Assembly: GCF_963924675.1 (NCBI RefSeq)
Contig: NC_089221.1
Location: forward strand, 136,814,263 to 136,878,262
Length of the DNA: 64,000 nt
Direction: 5' to 3'
Origin: Phocoena phocoena
Lineage: Eukaryota > Chordata > Mammalia > Artiodactyla > Phocoenidae
The translations under genes and the position numbers were made by a program. This document shows, one piece after another, positions 34,963 to 46,569 of the stretch. The first letter of the stretch is position 1. The number at the start of each line of letters is the position of its first letter. The notes beneath the pieces are model-generated. The model saw only the letters and a program-made list of their open reading frames with translations. It was not told the origin of the DNA and ran no database searches.

Positions 34963-35415
34963 TGTAGTAGTCAGGGTTCTCCAGAAAAACAGAAGCAATA
35001 AGATATATATATATATATATCTGTATATATATATATATATCTCCTACTTGACCCATTCAATTATGAAAGCTAAAAAGTCCCAAGATCTGCCACCTGCAAG
35101 CTGGAGACTCAAGAAAGCCAATGGTGTAGTTCAGTCCAAATCTAAAGGCCTGAGAACCAGGGAAACTGATGGTGTAAGTCTCAGTCCGAGGGCAGGAGAC
35201 TGATGTCCCAGCCAACAAGGAACAAATTCTCCCTTCCTTCATCTTTTGTTCTATTCAGATTGGATTGTGCCCACATACATGGGGGAGGGCAATCTGCTTT
35301 ACTGAGTCCACTGATTTCAAATGCTAATTTCATCTGGAAACACTCTCATAGACACACCCAGATATAATGTTTAGCCAGATACCAGTCAATTTGACACATA
35401 AAATTAACCATCACA
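34963..35415 (+). mobile_element. Solo ERVL-type LTR (MLT2-like) with 5-bp target duplication
   Basis: It starts tgtagtagtcagggttctcc and ends aattaaccatcaca, so it has the TG...CA termini of an LTR. Length is 453 bp. The flanks are agacc at 34958-34962 and agacc at 35416-35420, a perfect 5-bp target duplication as expected for ERVL-class elements. No internal retroviral sequence is present, so it is a solo LTR left by recombination. A (TA)n run has expanded inside it at 35001-35040. Confidence 0.9.
35001..35040. repeat. (TA)n microsatellite with dyad symmetry
   Basis: Two (TA)n arms around a central ctg, flanked by aga and tct. It lies inside the solo LTR. Confidence 0.9.
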
Positions 35416-35420
35416 AGACC

Positions 35421-36140
35421 CCTTGGATGAGCTAGTAACTGAAATTAAGCAGGTTTAGCTCCAGTCATCCTGGGAGCCCACACAAAATTAGCAACATATT
35501 GAGGTATAGAATTCTCATTCTACTATTTAAAAACCTATGCAAGTCCATCTGGAGGGACAACATTTTTCCTTTCTCTAAGCCCTAGGAGAAATATGTCATG
35601 TGGTTTATCCTTGTTAAAGGCCATTGAGTAATATAAGGGTCAGATCTTTGAAAAGGGTTTTGTAAATAATTCAGCAATATTTTTTAAATGGAGTGGGATT
35701 TTTTTTTTTTTGCATCAACTCTCTAAGATGTAGTGTGAATAGCACTAATCTGTGACCCAGTGAAGATATTTCTGAAATAATATGAAACAAAGTAGTAGTA
35801 TGGTAGGGGAGTTAGCCTTGGAACTCCCACTAGCCCCACAGCCCCAAGGTGGGCTCTAGCCTTCTCTGTGAGCCTTTTCCTTGTGCCTTGCTTTTTTGTT
35901 CAGGGCCCTTCTGTGCCCTGGGATGGAACTGAGTCTCTCACTGTGAAGTGGAGGCTGAGTTCATCCTCCTACACAGAATAACTTCCTCCATCTTAGCCCC
36001 ATCAAATAAGCTGAGGCACAATGTAATGCAAGGAGGAGGAACAGGTGCAGCCCTGCCTCTGCCTCACGTGTTCATGGGCTGTTGGGTTAGTCACTTTCTC
36101 TTTCTGGGCTTTGCTTTCTCCCTTGGAAAATATAGTTGGA
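35421..36140. other. Unassigned non-coding stretch
   Basis: No recognised repeat or exon. T-tract at 35699-35711. Confidence 0.5.
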
Positions 36141-36144
36141 TTAT

Positions 36145-36359
36145 CAGGAATCTGCAAACTTTTTCTATAAGGGTCCAGATAATAAGTATTTTAAGCTTTG
36201 CAGCCCGTACAGTCCCTTTGCAACAATTCAAATCTTATAGTATGAAAACACTCATACAGACGATATGCAAAGAAATGGTGTAACTGTGTCCACTGTAACT
36301 TTATTGACAAAAACAGTGGGCTAGATTCTGGCCCACAGGCCATAGTTTGCTGACCATTG
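36145..36359 (-). mobile_element. hAT-Charlie-type DNA transposon (reverse copy)
   Basis: Same family as 9010 and 17992, opposite orientation: ctgcaaactttttctataag at the left, ctttattgacaaaaacagtg inside and ccatagtttgctgaccattg at the right. Confidence 0.9.
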
Positions 36360-36389
36360 GATTAGATCATCAAAAGACAGAGCTATGCA

Positions 36390-36725
36390 ACAGCACTAGA
36401 ATGCAAGCCACAAATACGAGTCATATATGTGATTTTAAATTTTCTGATAGCCACTGTTTTTTAAAGTTCTTTTATTTTAAAGTAGAATTAATGTCAATAA
36501 TATATTTTATTTAACTTAGTATATCCAAACATGACCATTTCAGCATATAATCAACATGAAAACTTATCCATGAGATAGTTTCCCTTCTTTTTTTTATACT
36601 AGTTCTTCAAAATCTAGGCTGTACTTTACATGCCAGCCCATCTCAGTTGGACTGGCCACATTACAAAGGGCTCAGCAGCCATGTGTGGTTAGAGACTACC
36701 ATGCTGGACAGCAGAGTTCTAAGAG
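36390..36725. mobile_element. Ancient AT-rich repeat with hAT-like character
   Basis: aatgcaagccacaaatacga, tgattttaaattttctgata, atatattttatttaacttag, ctcagttggactggccacat and agactaccatgctggacagc form a known mammalian repeat whose ends read like a DNA transposon. I cannot give its name. Confidence 0.5.
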
Positions 36726-36729
36726 TTTT

Positions 36730-37135
36730 TTTTTCATACTCTGAACCTATTTCCCATATTCTGTCAAAAAAACACAAAGCAACAGCCTATTGTTCTGTTT
36801 CCTCATTCCTGATAGTTTAATATACAAGTCTGCAAAACATGTGATAATGAATGTCGGTAGGCTAGTGCAGCTTCTGGGTGACTTGATTACTATCTCCACT
36901 ATAATTAGTAAATAGCTGAAAATGTCTTCACGCAGAGCTGCAAGGAGTGCCTCCTCCCACCCACCCTTAGCACCTAATAGGAGGGACGTGTGAACATTCA
37001 TTCCTGGAGGTGGTGGAGAGTGGAGGTAGGCTGGAGGCTTTGCTTGCAAAAGCCATCACAACTGAGACATTTCTTTGAAGTCTCAGGTTATACTTTACTA
37101 TGCATTCAACTTTGCTTACTACTCCACAATATAAT
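36730..37135. other. Unassigned non-coding stretch
   Basis: No recognised repeat or exon. Confidence 0.5.
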
Positions 37136-37149
37136 CTGGTTTAATTTTT

Positions 37150-37340
37150 TTTTCTTTTTTTTTTTTTGCGATACGCGGGCCTCTCACTGTTGTGGCCTCT
37201 CCCGTTTTGGAGCCCAGGCTCCGGATGCGCAGGCTTAGCGGCCATGGCTCATGGGCCGGGATCTTCCCGGACCAGGGCACGAACCCATGTCCCCTGCATC
37301 GGCAGGTGGACTCTCAACCACTGCGCCACCAGGGAAGCCC
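37150..37340 (-). mobile_element. CHR-type tRNA-Glu SINE, short form
   Basis: T-rich tail at 37150-37167, then gcgatacgcgggcctctcac and a tRNA-like head ending gccaccagggaagcccc. The perfect target duplication ctggtttaattttt stands at 37136-37149 and 37341-37354. The B box on the - strand reads gggttcgtgccc, with the A-to-T change of the short form. Confidence 0.95.
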
Positions 37341-37354
37341 CTGGTTTAATTTTT

Positions 37355-38450
37355 AATTTGTATTTCTTAACAGGTAAAGCAGTCAAACCCCTACCCTGTA
37401 CAGCCCTCCTCCAGTCCCCACCCTTCCCACCACAAATCTGTGACTAATATTCGTGCTCTGAGAAGACACACCACATTTACCATGGTGCCCTTGGGGATAG
37501 GTTTATGTAACAATGTGTTAAACTACAAGTTTTAACTGAGACCTCAAATGCTACAGTCAGTTGAGGCAGATCATAATGCGAAATTTTCTTTGGGAATTGG
37601 TTAGGTGACTCTTAAATTCCATAGTGAGGGTATAAAAGTGCTGGGAGAGAGGATTTGTGGTGAGCATTTTTTTGGAGAAAGCTGAGCTGCAGTCTTACTC
37701 TCCTCTTCAGTCCACTTTCCTCTAGCCTGAGGCCTTTTCCTGCAACTTGAAAGGTAGCCAGGGGGCTTGACGGCACACAGGGCCTGAATCTGAACGGTGA
37801 GAGAAGGACTGGTTAGAACCCTGGGTAAGCTGAGGAGAGGTGGCTGTGCTGGGATCGTCTGGAACTCCCAGAATTTTCCAGTCTGGGATCCCTGTGGACC
37901 AGGCATGGGCCATGAGTGAGGAAAACCAGGTGGGCAGTGGGGAGGATGGTGAAAGAAAGATACTGGTCCCTCTCCCACAGCCCCAGCATAGTTGAGGGTG
38001 GGTGACAAATACGAGTGAAGGTCGGAGCTTTGATCTTTTTGACCTTCTTAGGACCAAGCAAGACTGCATTCCAGGAGTTAAAGTCATCAGGGCACTTTGT
38101 ATTGTCTGAGAGTAATCAGAAAAGCACTCCTCCCCCAATAAAAGAAAGAAAATAGAATAAAACATGACTGTGTAATGCAGGAATTAAGATTCTTGGCCTT
38201 AGGATACTATAGACTCTTGGATAATATATTTATATTAAATGACAAATAGGTAATGGAGGAAGTTTCCTGCCCATTGGATTAACTCCAAAGGTCGGAATTT
38301 CAGGCCCCATTCACCTGGCTGGTCAGGGAGTTATTTGGTGGTGCTGGTGGTGGTTTTTCTGCTTCCTCAAATTATACCAAATTATCACCTAAAACAATAA
38401 TAGTGTCTGTGATGTGTAGCTAGCACTCAGTCTTAGAAAAACAGGAAGAT
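37355..38450. other. Unassigned non-coding stretch
   Basis: Three overlapping - strand frames at 37601-38165 (82-147 codons) lie in all three phases and share no family motif. They look like chance frames in stop-poor DNA. No repeat recognised. Confidence 0.45.
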
Positions 38451-38454
38451 CCAA

Positions 38455-38980
38455 TCTAGAGGAAGGGATAATCATAATAATAACAGGTAATAATTTACTA
38501 AGAGATCAGTCAGTATGTTTTATGCACTGCACTTTTCTTACAGCAAAATGATATTTTTATATCTTTTTTTTTTTTTTTTTGTCTGTGTTGGGTCTGTTGC
38601 TGCATGTAGGCTTTCTCTAGTTGTGTTGAGCAGGGGGCTACTCTTCGTTGCGGTGCACGGGCTTCTCATTGCGGTGGCTTCTCTTGTTGTGGAGCACAGG
38701 CTCTAGGAGCGTGGGCTTAAGTAGTTGTGGCACATGGGCTCAGTAGTTGTGGCTCGCGGGCTGTAGAGTGCAGGCTCAGTTGTTGTGGTGCACGGACTTC
38801 ATGTCCCCTGCATTGGCAGGCGGATTCTTAACCTCTGTGCCACCAGGGAGTCCCTTTTATATCATTTCATAGAAGAGGAAAGTGAAACTAAGCAACTTCC
38901 TCTAAGTCCCACAGGCAGGAAGGAGGAGTGCTGGGATTTGAATGAGGTTTTGTTTACCTTAACCACTACCCCTTGCTGAT
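38455..38980 (-). mobile_element. MIR SINE (reverse), split by a CHR SINE
   Basis: Left part (about 38455-38555) is worn. Right part (38864-38980) shows catagaagaggaaagtgaaac, ctctaagtcccacaggcag and gctgggatttgaatgagg of the reversed MIR. The CHR SINE sits between them with a clean target duplication. Confidence 0.7.
38564..38854 (-). mobile_element. CHR-type tRNA-Glu SINE, long form with internal deletion of the B box
   Basis: Target duplication ttttatatc at 38555-38563 and 38855-38863. The head, at right, still has gtgccaccagggagtccc and tcccctgcattggcaggcgg. Next to it, the expected stretch of about 45-50 bp containing the B box and 'gggatcttccc' is missing: gtgcacggacttc joins directly to atgtcccctgc near 38802. 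Confidence 0.93.
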
Positions 38981-38984
38981 CCTC

Positions 38985-40260
38985 TTTTCCAGCCCAACCA
39001 TGGCCTTGGGGCTTTTACTTTGTTGGCTCTGTTCTCTTCTTCCTTCATCCTCCTCCCTCTCTCCCATGTGATGAGATTTCCTTCTCAGCTAAACACAAGT
39101 CCCTCTAATTTCCCCTCACTGGGACACTTGAAATGAACAGAGACTCAACAACATTGAGCCAGCAAATTCTCTGGCTCCAGGGAGTACACCAGGAATCTTA
39201 ACCCAGTCCTGCAAAATGCTGGCCAGGCAAGAAAACAAAGATGGAGAGAAGCAAGTTCTCACTACTTGGTAGAATCAGGTCAGAGTTCTGTTGACGTGGG
39301 ATTGGGTTAAGGATGAAGAGGGATCTATCTGAGGATTCCAAGAAAATATCACAGTTGGAGCTTGTAGGGTAAAAGCAAAAATGCCACCATCTTGTTAATT
39401 TGTCCACCCCTGGCTGTCCTGAGAAAGCATCTGTCCGGTGTCCCCCACAGTAAAGCGATTTGCCCTTGGAAAATGGGTCAGTAGTTTGGCCCTAGTGTCT
39501 TCCTTCCTTCTTTCAGGGCAATGCTAGAACACACCCATTCAGAACTGCAGGAGTACCCCACGGCAGTTGCTGGATACTTTCAAAATAGCTGAGCCCCATT
39601 AAAATTGTCAATGTGGGCATTGTTTCTTGCTTGCTCTTCCCTGACTCTGCTGAGTTATTTTTCTTAGGCTTCCCATAGTGGAACTGTAAAAGCTAGTGTT
39701 CAGACAGCCAATATAATCAACAGTTCAGTAGGCCTCATGCTAAAGCAGCACTAGATTCAAATGATATTTTTTGACGGGTAGCATCTGATTTGAGATTTAC
39801 ATGGGACCTGTACCAGAATGAGCTTCTTGACGTGGGAGGAAGCCCGAGGAGCATTTTTTGCCTCGGGGTCTTCTTGTGAACACTGCCCTTGGATGTACAT
39901 TTGAAAGAAGGGAATAGAAATTCCTCTCTGCAAGGAGCTGATCTGATCCCTGATTAAAATATGTTCAACTCTGAAATTAGTAGAGATCAGTGAAAAGAAA
40001 TGAATAATGGCTTGATCCCAAATGCTGGAGCTTCTTGACTGGGAAGGGACAAGACCCAGAGCAGGAAGAGGTAATAATTAATCATTGCTGAAACAGAACC
40101 AGGCAAGGAAGATGCAAAGAGATTCATCTACAAAGTCTTTCATGGATCCACTGATTAAAAAAAAAAAAAGTTTATTTAGCACCTAGTAGGTTTGACACTG
40201 CTTAAAATAAGAAGATGGATGACAACAAAAACAGAAAATAGTTTCTGAGTGTATATGTAC
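38985..40260. other. Mostly unique non-coding DNA
   Basis: No recognised repeat or exon across about 1.3 kb. A-tract at 40158-40169. Confidence 0.5.
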
Positions 40261-40267
40261 ATCTCAG

Positions 40268-40540
40268 GCAATTTGGGCTGCTATAATGAAATACCATAGA
40301 CAGTGGCTTAAACAACATTTATTTCTCTTGGTTTTGAAGGCTGGCAGTCTGAGATCAGGGTACCAGCATGGTTAGGTTCTTGGTGAAGGCTCTCTTCAGG
40401 GTTATATTCTTATATGGCCTTTCCTTGGTGCATGCACAAGATCTCGTGTCTCTCCCTCGTTTTTTAGAAGAGAGCTTATGTCTCTTTCTCTCTTTACTAA
40501 TCCCATGATTCCCACTAAATTAAGTGAAATATAAGCTCAC
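40268..40540 (-). mobile_element. MaLR (MLT1-like) LTR, reverse
   Basis: gctgctataatgaaatacca, tagacagtggcttaaacaac, aggctggcagtctgagatca, atggcctttccttggtgcat and gcacaagatctcgtgtct are the reverse complement of the 3' half of MLT1-like LTRs. The 5' half is missing. Confidence 0.8.
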
Positions 40541-40544
40541 AATT

Positions 40545-41900
40545 TAAAAAAATCACCAAAAACACAAGAGATAAGCCACCATGGGTAAAAAGTAATCAAA
40601 ATCACCAAATTTAATTTTAATTAGATTCCCAAGGACTTTAGATTTTGAAATTACCATATATAGGTTATAAAATAACTATGTATAAAATGTATTTTAAATG
40701 AAATATTTTTATTTGATGAATTAGCTATCAGTGTGACCAAGCCACTATGAAAAAAGTGAACATTTTAGAGATTATAATTATTGCTACTAAGCCTGTGTTA
40801 GGGCTAAATAGTATAGTAAGAATAGCTTGAAAGACAATAAGTAAACTTACCTTACAGATGACGGAGCTGAAGAAATTACCTAGAATACACCATAAAGAGA
40901 CAAGGAGGGACTTCCCTGGTGGTCCAGTGGTAAAAAATCTGCTTTCCAATGCTGGGCACGCAGGTTCGATCCCTGGTCGGGGAACTAAGATCCCACGTGC
41001 TGCAGTGCAACTAAGCCCGCGTGCCACAGCTACTGAGCCCGCAAGCCTCAACGAGAGAGCCCATGTGCTACAAACTACAGAGACCACGTGCTCTGGAACC
41101 TGTGTGCCACAACTATGGAGCCCACGAGCCCTGGAGCCTGTGCACCACTAGAGAGAGAAAACCCGCACGCCACAACTAGAGAGAAGCCCACACACTGTAA
41201 CGAAGAGCTTGCTTGCCACAACGAAGATCCCGTGAGCCACAACTAAGACCTGACGCAGCCAAAAATAAAATAAAAATAAATAAATAAATAAAATGAGACA
41301 AGGAGATGGGAAATATAAGTGATTAAAAGAAACGGAAAATAGAAAGAGGAAGTATCATTGCTTGCATTGTCTAACAGAGACCCAGGACAAGAGAATAGAG
41401 GAGGGGATTATTCATAGAGATAATGGCTGAGAATTTCCCAGAATTGATAACCAACCTGAGTCTACAGATGCAGGAAGCACAGTGTATAATAAGTAGGATA
41501 AATAAAAAGAAACTCATATCTACATGCACTACAGTGAAGCTGAAGAAAAATCAAAGACAAAGAAAAAAATCTTAAAAATGGCCAGAGAGAGAAAATATGT
41601 ACCCCCCATAAAGACTGATGTTGATTTCTCAGTAGTAACAGGGGGTATCAAATCCCAGAGGAAAACAGTTTTCAAAGTGCTGAGAGTAAATACTGTCAGA
41701 CTAAAATTTTGTGCTAGTTAAAAACTATCTTTCAAGAATGAGGGGTAAACAAAAAATATTTTCAGATAAACTGGGGAAATTTACCTCCAGCACATCCTCA
41801 TCACAGAACCACTGTTGTGTTTCAGGGGGGAAGAAAAATGACCCCCTTCATAATAAAAACTTTCAGCATATGAGAGAGAGAAGGGAATTCCCTTAAGCAA
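40545..41900 (+). mobile_element. Old L1/HAL1-type LINE fragment (ORF1 region), split by a CHR SINE
   Basis: Left part: gattcccaaggactttagat and gaagaaattacctagaatac. After the SINE: agacaaggagatgggaaata, aatcttaaaaatggccagag and tttcaaagtgctgagagtaa, then atatctttcaagaatgaggg and ttttcagataaactgggg. This is the order of the ORF1 end of old mammalian L1/HAL1 elements, with the last part matching the L1 ORF1 C-terminal domain. Stops and indels throughout. Confidence 0.75.
40908..41294 (+). mobile_element. CHR-type tRNA-Glu SINE, long form
   Basis: Starts gacttccctggtggtccagt. The intact B box is ggttcgatccc at about 40963. The body has repeated ccacaacta units and the tail is (aaat)n. Target duplication gagacaaggag at 40897-40907 and 41295-41305. 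It sits inside the L1/HAL1 fragment. Confidence 0.95.
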
Positions 41901-41993
41901 ATAAAGGATACCTCTCAAAACCCCTACTGCAATCTTATTCTTCGTGGTGATATACTAACATTCTCTTGCAACTGAGGACCCAGGTAAGGAAGC

Positions 41994-42439
41994 TGTCACA
42001 GGCTGTGTTCCACAGGAAGCAGAACCTGAGAGAGGTCAGCCTACAAAATGCTTGTTGAAGAGTTCTCCTGAGATGGATATATGTGGAAGGGAGAGGAAGA
42101 AAGCTGGCTTAGGCAGAGGGAGAAATTGAGCTAGGAAACATTTCTAATGAAGACCTCAACCAAACTCACAGAGTTCTAGAGCCAGGATGGCCCTTTAGAA
42201 GTGTACCCAATTGGGACAAAGAGGCTAGGCCTTTATACCATCTTGTCAGTCAGTCATTGGATGAGGGTTGGTCCTAGGAGGAACCATACCTTGAGTGTGA
42301 CAGATTTCTTCAACCAAGGCAATCCCCAGAAAGGACTCACAACTGAGGGACATTTTCCAGCAGCACTCCCAGCAGCTGTGAAAATGAATCTTTGATTCTC
42401 AAAGGGTTGTCTGGCTAGTACATTACATCATCCACCACA
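41994..42439 (+). mobile_element. Possible LTR remnant
   Basis: Starts tgtcacaggctgtgttccac and ends catcatccaccaca, so TG...CA termini about 446 bp apart. No matching target duplication is seen. The class is uncertain. Confidence 0.35.
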
Positions 42440-42474
42440 GTCTACCTATTAACACAGTTTCTATTCAATATTGT

Positions 42475-43305
42475 CTGGAATTGTTCCAAAGAAGACATAC
42501 AGATGGCCAATAGGCATATGAAAAAGTGTTCAACATCTCTAATTATTAGTGAAAAACAAAATGAGATATCATTACCTTACGCCCATGAGAATGGCTATTA
42601 TCCAAAAGATAAGAAATAGGAAGTGTTGGTGAGGATGTGGAGAAAAAGGAACCTTCATACACTGTTGGTGGGAATGTACATTAGAGCAGCCACTATGGAA
42701 AACAGTATTAAGATTCCTCAAAAAATTAAGAATAGAACTACCATATGATTCAGGTATTCCACATCTCGGTATTTCCCTGGAGAATACCAAACACTAATTC
42801 GAAAAGATATATGCACCCTTATGTTCATCACAGCATTACTTACAATAGCCAAGATATGAAAACAATATAAATGCCCATCAATAGATGAATGGATAAAGAA
42901 GATGTGGTATATACATATATAATATAATATTCCTCAGCCATAAATAAGAATAAAATCTTGCTGTTTGCAACAACATGGTTGGACCCAGAGGGTATTATGC
43001 TAAGTGAAATAAGTCAGATGGAGAAGGACAAATACCATATGATTTCATTTATATGTAAATTATAAAAAAAAAAACCAACCAAAAATAAATAAATAAATAA
43101 CCAAACCAAACAGAAACAAGCACATAGATATAGAGAACAGAGTAGTTCTTACCAGTGGGGAAGGGGGGCGGAGGGCAAAATGGGTAAAAGGGGTCAACTG
43201 CATGCTGATGGGTGAAAACTAAATTTTTGGTGGTGCACACGCTGTAGTGTATACAGAAGCTGAAATATAATGTTTTACACATGAAACTTATATATTCTAT
43301 ATATC
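42475..43305 (+). mobile_element. Old L1 3' end (ORF2 C-terminus plus 3' UTR)
   Basis: gaagacatacagatggccaa, ctgttggtgggaatgtacat, gaatggataaagaagatgtg and cagccataaataagaataaa are the ORF2 end. The 3' UTR shows tacacatgaaacttatat and an A-rich stretch at 43064-43112. Older than the copies at 1 and 58.9 kb. Confidence 0.88.
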
Positions 43306-43309
43306 TAAG

Positions 43310-44540
43310 CAAAGCCGTAAGACATGAAGAAAACAGAGTTATAGGAAGATAATAACAAGTGAATAAGAAAGTGGCCGGACGTGAGATTAAAATGTAAAAA
43401 TCAATTGCATTCCTAAACACCAGCCAAAACAGAGAATTCTTACATCAGGTGGTAGGTTCATGAACTTTTTTTTTATAATTATGCTTTACAAGTTGCACAT
43501 ATATTACAAGTACTCTTTTGTATGCATCAAACATTTTGAAATTTAAAAAATCTTTTTAAAGAAAGAAAATCCTGCATCATGAGAGAGAACTAGATAAGTG
43601 CTACAGTGGAAAGACTGGAAAGAGCTTCATGGAGAAGGTGGATGAGAACCTGGCCTTGAATTACAAATAGGATTTGAAGAACAATGAAACTAATCTGAGT
43701 AGCAAGTCACTGAAGGGGAGGTAGAGTCCCTCCTACCACCCAGTGTAGTGACAAGGCAGTACTTAAAACTTTCTTAGGGCAAAAGTGCAACCTCTTCCAG
43801 AATGAGGAGAGAAACTTGCCCTTGTTTCTGCCTGTGGGGGTTTATGAAGCGTTGGCTGGAGGTGCAAAAGGAGGAACAATGGAGAGGCTGCCCAGGATGA
43901 CAGTATTAATACACTACACCTGGGCCCAAGTTCCGGTACCAGGAGAAATTCTAAACTTCTAGAATTTGACCAGAACAAAGCTTCTAACTGCTATATACAG
44001 CATGACCACAAGGCCAATTCTTTGGGAATATTGTGGTGTTGCATAGATACAAGTTTAGTGAGTGGACATCTAATGTTTTTGCCTGCTTTGTGATACCCAT
44101 CCACTTTTCTTCAAGACACCATACCTGAAGTTTGCTTAGGAGAATATCCCCTCAGAATTTTTAGCCCCTGCAATTTGGAGGCGTGTTTCTCCCATTACCT
44201 CCAGGGATGCGCAGTTGATGCAGGTCTGGACAATCAAGTCATTTCTTTTCAGTTGACCATAGTGATGCTTCAGAGGTAGGGACTCTGTAAGCCAGGCCAA
44301 AAAGGCACAATCCTAGGTTTTTACTAGGACCAAGGCGAGAGAGAATCATTTCTCCTCTTGGGGTTGCTGAAGGTCTGGTGCTGATGGTAGCCATCTTGCC
44401 ACCTTGAAGGGACAGATTGCCTAAGAATAGAGTGAAAACAGAGCCAACAGATGAAGAAGAACAGTTTCCTGATACTGAGTATTCTGTTATTTACACTGAA
44501 CGAGACTTGACTAATGCACCTGAGGTGGTTTGAGAAAGTT
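43310..44540. other. Mostly unique non-coding DNA, with scraps of L1 and L2
   Basis: At 43400-43425 a phrase caattgcattcctaaacacc looks like an L1 ORF2 scrap. At 43590-43690 ggagaaggtggatgagaacc and tgaattacaaataggatttg look like a reversed L2 scrap. Otherwise nothing recognised. Confidence 0.4.
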
Positions 44541-44549
44541 CTTCAGTGT

Positions 44550-44785
44550 TGAATTGGGAGAGTCAGTGTGGTGTGATGGAAGAAGTCAGAGAGACCTGAC
44601 TCACATTTCCCTCTGTAACAAAAACACTATAGCACCCTAGAAAAATTCATTAACACCCTGTGCCTAAATTTCCTCCTCTGTAAAATGGAGATACATGATG
44701 GTACATATCTCTTAGGTTGTCAAGATTAAATGTGATAATGCAGTGCTTGACACACAAAAAGCACACAATAAATATTATGTATTAT
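44550..44785 (+). mobile_element. MIR SINE
   Basis: gagtcagtgtggtgtgatgg, gagacctgactcacatttcc, tttcctcctctgtaaaatgg and aatgcagtgcttgacacaca. Confidence 0.88.
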
Positions 44786-44886
44786 TCTTCCTATTAGCAT
44801 TCTTACATACTGACTTTTCTACCCTCTGCTGCTCTGCCATTTGCCTTACTTTTCTTCATGTAAAATTATTTCAGATCTACAAGCAG

Positions 44887-44911
44887 GGAGAGAGAGAGAG
44901 AGAGAGAGAGA
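44887..44911 (+). repeat. (GA)n microsatellite
   Basis: Twelve ga units. Confidence 0.95.
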
Positions 44912-44914
44912 TTG

Positions 44915-45260
44915 AGATTATTGATCTAGTCTCCAGGACAAATACAAGCAATTTAAGGCTGAAGCCAGACAAGAAAATGTACTTTCTTGCCAAGGAAGAT
45001 GCTAGCATTGACTGCTTAACAGGTGACAGCCCTGTGGGTTTTCTTTGACTCTGTCAGTCAAGCTTCACTTGAGTTTAATCTGGTTGTTACGACTCCAGAG
45101 AACTTGTCTGGGAGTCGGGGAGGGTTAATAAACGATACTTCATGGCCCCTGCAGTTGTGTGGACACTTAACACTTGTCATGTTGGATGTGTCCAGATACA
45201 GTCCAGGTTGCCTAGATGCTGCCATGTCATGGAGAAGCTGAGCTTTGGGATAGCAGTGTC
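44915..45260. other. Unassigned non-coding stretch
   Basis: No recognised repeat or exon. Confidence 0.5.
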
Positions 45261-45264
45261 ATAT

Positions 45265-45420
45265 AAATGCTCCTATTTTCCAAAAGAGATGAGAACTTCT
45301 AGAATCCCCGAAACACAGAATGCTTGAATGGAGGGGATAGGGAATTCTCCATTTACAAATCAGAGGCAAAGTAAGGAACTTGCCCAAGGTCCCTTATTTA
45401 GTTAAAATTACAACCTTCTT
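45265..45420 (-). mobile_element. Possible MIR fragment (reverse)
   Basis: ccatttacaaatcagaggca and aaggaacttgcccaaggtcc fit the reversed MIR core. Confidence 0.55.
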
Positions 45421-45424
45421 TGTA

Positions 45425-45990
45425 GTACTTTTCTTTGCCGGAATAAGGAGGAAATTTGAGCCCAGGATGGCAAATAGATCTCAGCTGACATTCCAACTCC
45501 AAACAGTTGTTGGCGTTTGGAGCAGCACTGTGTTGTGAAAGATTCCCAGTCTGGCTTTAGAAGAAAATAGTACTGTAATCAATTAGCAGTGTCTGCCATG
45601 GACAACAGGCAGAAGAAGTTTGCTGACCTTGAAGACTGGGCCAACATGTGGTTGCAGCAGGGGTAGGGGTGGGAAGGTCCAGTGTTAAGTTGGACCTATT
45701 GTACTCTCTCTCCTTCTTCCTAGACAGGCCCTGTATTTCTGTTTATTCCATGGTGTATTTGATTTTGCACATGGTCAGAACGACTGTGAATCATCACTCC
45801 AGGTTACTCCCCATCCTACCTGTGATAAGAAGATAAGCTGCAAAGTCAGGTCCTGTGCTAGCCGGATAACAGCTTTGTGTTAGTTTTTCCTCTTCCTGTG
45901 GGGTGATCACCTGGTCAAACAGATATCTCTCCAGTGCACGAGACCAGACTGCTACAGAAGTCTATTGTTGCCTTTTCTTTGACTTCTTTG
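45425..45990. other. Unassigned non-coding stretch
   Basis: No recognised repeat or exon. Confidence 0.5.
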
Positions 45991-45999
45991 AGGTAAAGA

Positions 46000-46150
46000 T
46001 GTCATAGATTCTAGAACATAGGAGAGGCTCTGGGATCATCTGGTGAAATCAGATTTTACAGATGAGGAACCTGAGGCCCAAAGGAGGGAAATGGCTTGTC
46101 CAAAGTTACAGAGGGAAAAGCAGGCTGCCAGTCTTTCCACAGTGCTGTAT
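46000..46150 (-). mobile_element. MIR-type fragment (reverse)
   Basis: gattttacagatgaggaacc, tgaggcccaaaggagggaaa and tggcttgtccaaagttacag. Confidence 0.75.
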
Positions 46151-46154
46151 TCAT

Positions 46155-46365
46155 TTGCTTTATTCTTTCTCCAACCTTATCTCCCCAGTTATGGTCATCA
46201 AACTTCCCACATGGGAATCTTTTGAAAAATAACAAATAAATTAATGGCATGTGACATATTGCAACTTTAGCAGAGAAGAAGCAACATAAATACAAAGTGA
46301 CCATGACTAGCTTATATTTCAAAGGCAAGTAGCAGAAAGTGACAGAAGACTTGAAATGGTGGTGA
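46155..46365. other. Unassigned non-coding stretch
   Basis: Nothing recognised. Confidence 0.5.
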
Positions 46366-46422
46366 TAGTATTATTCTACTAAGGAGTGTGTCCATAGTAT
46401 TATTCTACTAAGGAGCGTGTCC
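46365..46422 (+). repeat. Two-copy 29-bp tandem duplication
   Basis: Units at 46365-46393 and 46394-46422 start atagtattattctactaagg and differ at one base (gtgtgtcc against gcgtgtcc). Confidence 0.95.
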
Positions 46423-46569
46423 CATTTCCTAAGTCACATCAGAAATTTTTTCTAAGACAGAATGTAAAACATTCCTTTATTTGTAATATCTGCTAAAGAC
46501 AATATATGACTATATTAATAATTGTACATTTTGGTAATTTTGAAAGTTTTGATAGTTTTGCATTTGAAC

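Noticed and set aside
35001..35040. (TA)n dyad as a regulatory operator
   Set aside because: A simple microsatellite expansion in an LTR explains it.
34963..35415. Endogenous retrovirus with coding genes
   Set aside because: Only a solo LTR is present; no gag, pol or env remains on either side.
37601..38165. Three overlapping - strand frames of 82-147 codons
   Set aside because: They occupy all three phases of the same stop-poor DNA and none shows a family motif, which argues for chance.
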